The translations under genes were made by a program, and so were the position numbers. Positions 57,966 to 64,000 of a stretch of 64,000 nucleotides of DNA are shown piece after piece. Source of the DNA: Geobacteraceae bacterium. GTDB taxonomy: Bacteria > Desulfobacterota > Desulfuromonadia > Geobacterales > Pseudopelobacteraceae. The DNA is taken from positions 186,001-250,000 of the forward strand of contig JAAXTM010000001.1 of assembly GCA_013336525.1 (NCBI GenBank), given 5' to 3'. Below the pieces are notes generated by a model, which was given only the letters and a program-made list of their open reading frames with translations, did not search any database and was not told the DNA's origin. Every line of letters begins with the position of its first letter. Positions within the stretch are counted from its first letter, which is position 1.

Positions 57966-59894
57966 TCAAGATATTTTTGATCCAAAAGAATTCAAGCTCA
58001 GAAGTATATGCTTTAAAGTGAGATACTCGTCATCCGTAAGCCGACGATCATGATATACAGCTCCAGCATAAATCTCTACAAAGCTTGAAACATGACTATT
58101 ATCTGCTAACGATGCTATTTCAAACAACCCCACCCCGCCTTCCGCTGTTGAAATGGAGAAATCACGCTCAACAATTTCCAGAAAACGGCTCAATACGCGC
58201 TGCTCACGGGTATGAAAAATTGACGTCCTCCTGACAGCAAATAATAGAATGGCAAGCAGTATTATTCCAGCTAAATATGGGACAAAATTCAGCAGAATCT
58301 TTGATGGGTTGATCCCCTGTAAACGTGAGCCAACCTGGCGGGCAATATTCACCTGTTGCTCAAAGTCATAGCTTATAACAGACCGGTTCCAAAAGTAATT
58401 TAACGAATCAAGTGCCATGGAGAAACGAAGAAAAAGAGAACGTGATCTTGATGCTACCCATACCTCTCCGGCGTTAGCAGCGAAACTGCTTGGATCAATT
58501 CTTTCCCATCCACTCCCTTCGATATAAGCTTCTACCCAGACATGAGCTTTGGCATCTGTGACAAGATAATAACCGCCAAAGTCGTTATATTCACCCCCAA
58601 GGTACCCACCCACCAATCGGCATGGAACACCAGCAGCACGCAAAAGCAGGGCAAATGAAGAAGCAAAAAACTCGCAGTTTCCTTGCTTTTTATTAAAGAG
58701 AAACTGCTCGAGAGCCCTGTTACCGGTCACCAGATCTACTGTCGAATAGCGATAGCCTCCATTACGGAAATAATTCTCCAGAAGTGCGACTCTGGTACGA
58801 TCATCTTCTCCACTACTAATAATTTCCGAGGCAAGGTCATTTATCCTGGACGGAAGCAGGTCAGGTAATTGCGTGTAAAATCGCCTGTTGATAGCGTTGC
58901 GCTGTGCAATCACACCATTTGTTTGAGAATCCACCGTATAGCTAAGACGTCCACTGGTTATTCGCGAGAGCTCAAAAACCCCGTCCGGAGAACGTAATGC
59001 ACGTTGCAGAGCAAAAACTGCAGGACGATCTAGCGCTATGAGAGTACGGACGGCTGAAGGCTCCGGATAGATAAGCTGCCTGACGGTCTGCCCGGTGAAT
59101 TCAGCCTGTTCAGTGGGAGCTTTATTTACCCGTGTCCATTTATTTCCATCTGTCCAGTTGAATACAGTTCCGCGCCAATAGAGCTGCTTCTGCACCTGAC
59201 GCGGCATCTCAGCCCGAAAAGCCAGCGAGCGGGATTCGGCTATACTGCTCTGACTGCCAGGTTCTACCGCGTCTGAGTAACCGGTTATTCGCGTTGGCGG
59301 GGGGCTCAGAAAATGCCAGAGAGGCATTTGAGTGCGAGGCATGATTGGAAAAAACAACAGTAACAGCGGGACGGTAAGCACAGGCATCAACAGGGCAGAA
59401 AAAATAATTCTTTTAAGATCCGGCTTTGACACTGTCATGTCGTGACCCTGATTTTGAAATGTCAATAACACCAGCGCGAGAGCTACCAGAAACAACAGCA
59501 AGCCGAGATATATCAGGAAAACCGGGTTTAAATCAAAAAGCGAGGAGGAGGCAAGGCAGAACATCGAAAGGGTATATATCTGCAGACTGTGGCGAACCGA
59601 CTTCTCACCGCTAAGGCGCACTGCCAGCATGACTGCCAGCACACTGATTACAGGCTGAGCTGGATTAGTACGATTAAATTGAAGTGCGTAATAAATAAAA
59701 ACTGGAACAATAGCGACATTCTGCATCCATGGTTTCAGCAGCCACTCCCCCCTGCGATCCTGCCAGAGTCCGATCAGCAGCCCGACTATAAGAATCACGC
59801 GGGGAAACGCGCTCAACCATGGAAAAAGCGGGATCATTCCGCATAATCCTATGACATAGGTCAATATGGCTGTCAGTGATCTAATCGCTACCAT
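57966..59894 (-). CDS. TgpA-like transglutaminase membrane protein (DUF3488)
   Basis: The protein begins with about six hydrophobic helices (residues 5-190), then a periplasmic transglutaminase-like domain with the Cys-His-Asp triad at C407 (GNCEFFASSFALLL), H451 (AHVWVEAY) and D467 (ERIDPSSF). A further helix (about 540-560) leads to a cytoplasmic DUF4129-like tail. TgpA in Pseudomonas is essential and thought to act on periplasmic proteins or peptidoglycan. It overlaps the DUF58 gene by 14 bases, and forms the MoxR-DUF58-TgpA arrangement widespread in bacteria. Confidence 0.9.
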   Translation of the reverse strand: MVAIRSLTAILTYVIGLCGMIPLFPWLSAFPRVILIVGLLIGLWQDRRGEWLLKPWMQNVAIVPVFIYYALQFNRTNPAQPVISVLAVMLAVRLSGEKSVRHSLQIYTLSMFCLASSSLFDLNPVFLIYLGLLLFLVALALVLLTFQNQGHDMTVSKPDLKRIIFSALLMPVLTVPLLLLFFPIMPRTQMPLWHFLSPPPTRITGYSDAVEPGSQSSIAESRSLAFRAEMPRQVQKQLYWRGTVFNWTDGNKWTRVNKAPTEQAEFTGQTVRQLIYPEPSAVRTLIALDRPAVFALQRALRSPDGVFELSRITSGRLSYTVDSQTNGVIAQRNAINRRFYTQLPDLLPSRINDLASEIISSGEDDRTRVALLENYFRNGGYRYSTVDLVTGNRALEQFLFNKKQGNCEFFASSFALLLRAAGVPCRLVGGYLGGEYNDFGGYYLVTDAKAHVWVEAYIEGSGWERIDPSSFAANAGEVWVASRSRSLFLRFSMALDSLNYFWNRSVISYDFEQQVNIARQVGSRLQGINPSKILLNFVPYLAGIILLAILLFAVRRTSIFHTREQRVLSRFLEIVERDFSISTAEGGVGLFEIASLADNSHVSSFVEIYAGAVYHDRRLTDDEYLTLKHILLSLNSFGSKIS

Positions 59895-60747
59895 ATAACG
59901 CCAATTCCTTCAGCAACATCAATCCATGTTGCTTGCCAATTCCAGCCAAAAGAACACGTCCTCCGAGCAGCAACCCGACCGGTCGTTCACGCACCCAGCG
60001 TTTAACCAGCCAGGCAGCCCTTGATACGCGTTCTTCTACTCCTTGGCCAGGCAAAGCATCCAGATCAATCACCAGTGGATCAACCACACATCGACCAAAA
60101 CCCTTAACCATAAGATCGTGACTGCGAGCCGAATGTTTCCAATGAATCATCCTGAGCGGTTCTGAACCTGAATATGGATAGATTCGCTCCAATTCTCCAC
60201 TCAAGCCACGTTCACGGCGCAAGGCATTTCCGGTTGTTTGAGATTCATCCCCACCATCGCTTGAGGTGGTGGGGATTGGATGCGGAAAGACTGTCATTTC
60301 ACCATCAATTTCAAAACTCCAGTAGCGGGTAAAAAAACCGACCGGATACGGTGATTTGACTGTTATCCTGCCAAGAGGTACACGTCCACGCTGGCTGAAG
60401 GTAAACAAAACCGTGCCATAACTTGTCGAGTTTTGGAGAACAACCGGCAAAACAATGAATTGATCAGCTTGGCACTCAAGGCGGATAAGAAATGATGGCA
60501 GGTAACGACCGTTGTTTTTTACAGAGAGGCGGAAGGTTGCCGGAATCCCGGCGTAGATTTCTTCTGGTGGATGCAGATCAGGGACCAGCTTCTTAATATT
60601 ATACATTCCGGCCAGACCGGTAACTGACATAAAGGCGAGCAAACCGGCAACTATCAGAAACAGCAGGTTATTACCGGTATTGACCGCAGCAAAACCGAGA
60701 AGGAGCGTAATCAGAACGAAGAGCGCTCCAGATTTGCTGATTTTCAG
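59881..60747 (-). CDS. DUF58 domain protein with likely CTG start
   Basis: The recognised part contains two membrane helices and the DUF58 domain (RIYPYSGSEPLRMIHWKHSARSHDLMVKGF), a von Willebrand A-like fold partnering MoxR ATPases. The first usual in-frame ATG is at 60642, but the frame stays open and conserved upstream: KISKSGALFVLITLLLGFAA, then VNTGNNLLFLIVAGLLAFM, the normal DUF58 N-terminus. No ATG, GTG or TTG precedes this segment. The CTG at 60747-60745, overlapping the moxR stop as CTGA, is the best start. An in-frame TTG at 60657 would cut a helix. Membrane-anchored function with MoxR and TgpA is inferred. Confidence 0.85.
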   Translation of the reverse strand: MKISKSGALFVLITLLLGFAAVNTGNNLLFLIVAGLLAFMSVTGLAGMYNIKKLVPDLHPPEEIYAGIPATFRLSVKNNGRYLPSFLIRLECQADQFIVLPVVLQNSTSYGTVLFTFSQRGRVPLGRITVKSPYPVGFFTRYWSFEIDGEMTVFPHPIPTTSSDGGDESQTTGNALRRERGLSGELERIYPYSGSEPLRMIHWKHSARSHDLMVKGFGRCVVDPLVIDLDALPGQGVEERVSRAAWLVKRWVRERPVGLLLGGRVLLAGIGKQHGLMLLKELALYGSD

Positions 60748-61685
60748 GCCAAAGGCAACGCTATGCTGGAGATGATTGTTCGTACCACCCCTCCCCTATC
60801 GGCGTTTGTCATTTCATTTCGCATGATCAGTCGGTGCGCACAGACAGCAACAGCGATACTTTTAACATCATCCGGGGCAACATAATCACGCCCGCAAAGA
60901 AAAGCGGACGCTTTGGCCGCCTGAGCCAGATTGATGGCGGCTCGTGTTGAAAGTCCGGTCAGAATCAGATCGTGCCTGCGGGTGGCCAATATTATATTAT
61001 GGATATAGGAAAGCACTTTGTCAGACAAATAGACCGCGTGAACCTCTTTCTTGGCTGCGATAATTTCAGCGGAGGTCACCAGCGGCACCAGATTGCTGAC
61101 CAGTTCGCGAATACCACCGCCGGCAATAATTTGTCGTTCGAGCTGTTCATCAGGATAACCGATGCCCGTGCAGATCAAGAAACGATCAAGCTGTGATTCC
61201 GGCAACAAAAAGGTGCCGCTCTGATCGGATGGATTCTGAGTGGCAAATACCATAAATGGATCTGGCAGTGGATGTGTTACACCCTCAATAGTAACCCGCC
61301 GCTCTTCCATCGCCTCCAGCATGGCACTCTGTGTGCGCGGCATGGCACGATTGATCTCATCCAGCAGAACAATATTGTTAAAGATCGGGCCGGGCTGGAA
61401 ACTAAAATGTCCCTCTTCACGGTTATAGATCGATAGTCCGGTGATATCGGATGGCAGAAGATCACTGGTACACTGTACTCTGCCGAAGGAGAGACCGGTA
61501 ACGCCCGCAAGTGCAAGGGCAACAGTCGTTTTGCCAAGGCCTGGCAAGTCCTCTACAAGAATGTGGCCGCCCACGAGGAGTGCGATTACAGATAAGCGCA
61601 ACACCTCATCCTTACCCTGTAAATAATCACGTGAAAGAGTCTCAAAAACATTCGTAAAAGCATGTGGATGAATTGATCTATTCAC
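60744..61685 (-). CDS. MoxR-family AAA+ ATPase
   Basis: A 313-residue AAA+ chaperone with Walker A in LPGLGKTTVA (about 47-56), Walker B VLLDEINRAMP, the sensor 1 FATQNPSDQSGTFLLPESQLDRF and a C-terminal sensor 2 region. MoxR proteins insert metals or remodel partners that carry VWA domains, here the DUF58 protein encoded next. It is the first gene of the three-gene operon; a hairpin lies 50 bp upstream. Confidence 0.93.
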   Translation of the reverse strand: MNRSIHPHAFTNVFETLSRDYLQGKDEVLRLSVIALLVGGHILVEDLPGLGKTTVALALAGVTGLSFGRVQCTSDLLPSDITGLSIYNREEGHFSFQPGPIFNNIVLLDEINRAMPRTQSAMLEAMEERRVTIEGVTHPLPDPFMVFATQNPSDQSGTFLLPESQLDRFLICTGIGYPDEQLERQIIAGGGIRELVSNLVPLVTSAEIIAAKKEVHAVYLSDKVLSYIHNIILATRRHDLILTGLSTRAAINLAQAAKASAFLCGRDYVAPDDVKSIAVAVCAHRLIMRNEMTNADRGGVVRTIISSIALPLA

Positions 61686-61735
61686 AAAAAGCCTCTTTAA
61701 ATCATCTGATTTAGTAACAGCATAACATCAAACTG

Positions 61736-61769
61736 AACGACCCCCATGAAAATTATCATGGGGGTCGTT
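61736..61769. repeat. perfect 14-bp hairpin between the DUF1858 gene and moxR
   Basis: AACGACCCCCATGA (61736-61749) and TCATGGGGGTCGTT (61756-61769) pair fully across a 6-base loop. On the minus strand it lies 22 bases past the DUF1858 stop. No clear T tract follows on either strand, so it may be a factor-assisted terminator, mRNA-stabilising hairpin or operator. Confidence 0.75.
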
Positions 61770-61791
61770 GTAAGTATTACAGTGGCCTTTA

Positions 61792-61992
61792 TTAACCAAT
61801 CGCTGCGTTTAAATCACTCAAAAGTGTATCAACATCCAGGCCGTGTGCTCTGGCACCCTGTTCAAGGCTTTCGTTCTGAGCTCCCATGCACCCCACACAT
61901 CCAAGGTTATGTTTTTGAAGGACCTTGACTGACTCGGGATAAGTGCGCATTAACTCAAAAAATGTCATATCTTTGGAAATTTTGTCTGCCAT
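61792..61992 (-). CDS. DUF1858 small redox protein
   Basis: A 66-residue protein with the DUF1858 pattern: MADKISKDMTFFELMRTYPE, then the redox pair C32-V-G-C35 in NLGCVGCMGAQNE. The family is described as a hybrid-cluster-protein-associated redox disulfide domain. No hybrid cluster protein lies in the window. A CxxC of this kind may bind a metal or cycle disulfides. GGAG precedes the ATG. It stands 39 bp beyond greA on the minus strand and could be co-transcribed with it. Confidence 0.88.
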   Translation of the reverse strand: MADKISKDMTFFELMRTYPESVKVLQKHNLGCVGCMGAQNESLEQGARAHGLDVDTLLSDLNAAIG

Positions 61993-62031
61993 GGTGGCTC
62001 CTTTTATTAAGATAGAGCGCTCATTAAGCGC

Positions 62032-62508
62032 CTACTCGTACTTTATATCGATAATTTCGTATTCTTTTGTTCCAGATGGAACTATTACCCTGACGGAATC
62101 GTCAAGCTTATGGCCGATCAGAGCTTTTCCTACAGGTGAAGTACAGGATATCTTGCTCAGCTTTATATCAGCTTCATCTTCACCGACAATCTTGTAGGTC
62201 ACCTCTTCCTCTGAAGTAGTGTCATATACGGTTACAGTGCAACCAAACACGACTTTATCCGGTTTCATGCCGGATAGATCGACAACATGCGCACGGGCAA
62301 GTTTGCCATTTATTTCCTGAATGCGCCCTTCAATAAAACCCTGACGGTTCTTGGCAGCATCGTATTCGGCATTTTCTGACAGATCACCATGATCGCGGGC
62401 TTCAGAAATATCCTGGATTACCTTGGGACGTTCTTCACGGACAAGTCTCTTTAATTCTTCTTGAAGTGATTCAAAGCTCTCTTTTGTTAATGGTATTGAA
62501 TGAGACAT
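62032..62508 (-). CDS. greA: transcript cleavage factor GreA
   Basis: A 158-residue GreA with an N-terminal coiled coil bearing the acidic tip DHGDLSENAEYDAAK, which reaches into the RNA polymerase secondary channel to stimulate cleavage of backtracked RNA, and a C-terminal FKBP-like domain (CTSPVGKALIGHKLDDSVRVIVPSG). It follows carB on the minus strand, a neighbour pair known in this lineage, separated by a 101-bp gap with a strong hairpin. Confidence 0.96.
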   Translation of the reverse strand: MSHSIPLTKESFESLQEELKRLVREERPKVIQDISEARDHGDLSENAEYDAAKNRQGFIEGRIQEINGKLARAHVVDLSGMKPDKVVFGCTVTVYDTTSEEEVTYKIVGEDEADIKLSKISCTSPVGKALIGHKLDDSVRVIVPSGTKEYEIIDIKYE

Positions 62509-62570
62509 CGAGTAGTCTGCTCCTGTAAAAAAATTCAGTTCGCCCTGATAAACAGGATAAGTGCGTTAAC

Positions 62571-62610
62571 GAAGCTGTTTTCTGCAACAAATAATGCAGA
62601 AAACAGCTTC
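62571..62610. repeat. perfect 15-bp hairpin between carB and greA
   Basis: GAAGCTGTTTTCTGC (62571-62585) and GCAGAAAACAGCTTC (62596-62610) pair fully across a 10-base loop. The right arm touches the carB stop codon. No T tract follows on the minus strand. It may cut read-through into greA or protect the carB message. A smaller stem CCTG/CAGG lies at about 62544-62556. Confidence 0.75.
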
Positions 62611-64000
62611 TAACTTACTAAAAGATAGTCCTGAATCGGCTTGACGCATAAATCCTGAGTCTGCAGAGAAAGAATACTATCAGCTACCGCTTTTGCACCG
62701 GCAACGGTTGTATAATAAGCGAGACCATGCATCAAGGCCTCACGACGGATTGAAAAAGAATCAGCCACCGCTTGAGCACCATGGGTGGTGTTAAATACCA
62801 ACTGTACTTCTCCGTTCTTGATAGCATCAACAATATGAGGCCGTCCCTCCAGCACCTTGTTGACGCGCCTGACCGGAATTCCCTTATCTTCCAGGTATTG
62901 GGCTGTACCACCGGTGGCCAGAATACCGAATCCGGATTTATACAGTTTTTCCGCAGCGCTGACAACATGTTTCTTGTCAGCATCCCGCACACTGATAAAG
63001 ACGTTTCCGGACAGCGGCAGCTTTACATTTGCCCCCAGTTGCGATTTGGCAAAGGCCTCGGCAAACGTTTCACCAACCCCCATAACCTCCCCCGTTGACT
63101 TCATCTCAGGTCCCAGCAGAGTATCAACACCGGGAAACTTTACAAAAGGAAAGACCGCTTCTTTTACTGAAATGTGCTTTGGAATGATATCGTTGATTAT
63201 CCCCAGCTCTTTAAGTGTTTTACCGGCCATAACGCGGGCTGCTATTTTGGCAAGCGGACGTCCGGTCGCTTTGGATACAAACGGTGATGTGCGTGAGGCA
63301 CGCGGATTTACCTCAAGGATATATACAACGGTGCCTTTGACAGCATACTGTACGTTCATTAGTCCTTTAACGTTCAGCTCAAGTGCCATTAAAACAGTCT
63401 GGCGCCGAATCTCGGCAACTATTTCCTGGCTGATAGAGTATGGCGGCAGACTGCAGGCAGAATCTCCGGAATGAATACCCGCCTCCTCGATATGCTCCAT
63501 GATTCCGCCAATCACCACATCAGTCCCGTCACAGAGTGCGTCAACATCAATCTCGATCGCCTCATCCAGAAAACTGTCGATCAGTATGGGATGTTCAGGA
63601 GACACCAGAACAGCTGTTTTCATATAGCGCTGCAAGTTTTCCGAATCATACACTATTTCCATCGCACGGCCACCCAGCACATATGATGGACGAACTACAA
63701 CAGGATAACCTATACGTTCAACAACTTTTACTGCTTCCTCAAAAGAACGGGCAGTGCCGTTTTCCGGCTGCAGCAGCCCTAATTTATGAAGCATTTCCTG
63801 GAACCGCTCCCGATCCTCGGCTCTATCAATCGCATCAGGTGACGTTCCGATAATAGGCACACCAGCCTTTTCAAGGGCAACCGCCAGCTTAAGCGGTGTC
63901 TGTCCACCAAACTGTACGATCACACCGACCGGTTTCTCGACTGCAACGATTTCAAGGACATCTTCAAGTGTCAAGGGTTCAAAATAAAGCCGGTCCGAAG
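62610..64000 (-). CDS. carB: carbamoyl-phosphate synthase large subunit, C-terminal part
   Basis: The gene runs off the right edge; about 463 residues are present of a usual length near 1080. The visible part holds the second ATP-grasp half ([73 protein letters not shown]) and the C-terminal MGS-like allosteric domain ([24 protein letters not shown], then [10 protein letters not shown]). It makes carbamoyl phosphate for arginine and pyrimidine synthesis, consistent with argJ and prs elsewhere here. No internal disruption is seen. Confidence 0.97.
   Translation of the reverse strand, partial: SDRLYFEPLTLEDVLEIVAVEKPVGVIVQFGGQTPLKLAVALEKAGVPIIGTSPDAIDRAEDRERFQEMLHKLGLLQPENGTARSFEEAVKVVERIGYPVVVRPSYVLGGRAMEIVYDSENLQRYMKTAVLVSPEHPILIDSFLDEAIEIDVDALCDGTDVVIGGIMEHIEEAGIHSGDSACSLPPYSISQEIVAEIRRQTVLMALELNVKGLMNVQYAVKGTVVYILEVNPRASRTSPFVSKATGRPLAKIAARVMAGKTLKELGIINDIIPKHISVKEAVFPFVKFPGVDTLLGPEMKSTGEVMGVGETFAEAFAKSQLGANVKLPLSGNVFISVRDADKKHVVSAAEKLYKSGFGILATGGTAQYLEDKGIPVRRVNKVLEGRPHIVDAIKNGEVQLVFNTTHGAQAVADSFSIRREALMHGLAYYTTVAGAKAVADSILSLQTQDLCVKPIQDYLLVS

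Noticed and set aside
1-64000. CRISPR arrays, prophage, IS elements, rRNA
   Set aside because: No regularly spaced repeats, transposase, integrase, phage structural genes or rRNA motifs were seen.

Overview
The window looks like chromosomal DNA of a Desulfuromonadia/Geobacterales-type bacterium (former Deltaproteobacteria). The basis is inference from gene content, not a database search: a PATAN/DUF4388 protein beside a PilT-like ATPase and an NtrC-type regulator, NtrY/NtrX next to a CtpA protease, a TatD nuclease fused to a radical SAM domain, an ispE / tRNA-Gln / prs / rplY / pth / ychF / secA / argJ stretch, and a DctPQM TRAP uptake system under an apparent sigma-54 promoter. Gram-negative envelope genes (lpxC, AsmA, TPR lipoprotein) fit. 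Codon use looks even, and I see no prophage, transposase, CRISPR array, rRNA or integrase.

Layout. 1-8.3 kb: edge of a GspA/ExeA-like ATPase, a KamA/EpmB radical SAM enzyme, FtsH, a J-domain protein, two secreted proteins (a cysteine-peptidase-fold protein and a DUF1343/NamZ-like hydrolase), then the minus-strand infA-efp-epmA group. 8.5-16.6 kb: agmatine-to-putrescine genes aguA-aguB, a zinc-ribbon membrane protein, then DUF4388 protein, PilT paralogue, sigma-54 response regulator and a methyltransferase. 16.6-20 kb: DctPQM with paired upstream palindromes and a -24/-12 promoter. 20.2-25.4 kb: minus-strand peptide-type ABC permeases, binding protein and TPR lipoprotein, with no ATPase. 25.5-31.6 kb: CorC-like protein, AsmA protein, lpxC, cysE. 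31.8-42.9 kb: ispE, tRNA-Gln, a small accessory stretch (secreted peptide, non-coding element, B12-type radical SAM enzyme), then prs, rplY, pth, ychF, secA, argJ. 42.9-47.3 kb: serine hydrolase, a response regulator with an unusual tail, trpD, trpC. 47.4-55.3 kb: ctpA-ntrX-ntrY on minus, then a DUF327 protein, a TPR protein and the TatD/radical SAM fusion. 55.3-64 kb: palindromic repeat, polar amino-acid ABC transporter, tRNA-His, moxR-DUF58-TgpA operon, DUF1858 redox protein, greA and the 3' part of carB.

How the genes work together. Translation and its quality control are concentrated here: IF-1, EF-P and its two modification enzymes, L25, Pth, YchF, FtsH, SecA. Several regulators are of the sigma-54 enhancer-binding class, and one such promoter can be read directly in front of dctP. 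Most of the window is ordinary housekeeping. The points most worth a second look are the non-coding element at 33190-33441 flanked by a 15-bp direct repeat, the paired operators plus sigma-54 promoter of the TRAP operon, the altered GAFTGA loop of NtrX, the apparent CTG start of the DUF58 gene, and the 125-bp palindromic repeat at 55267. I did not find a clear-cut undescribed multi-gene system.
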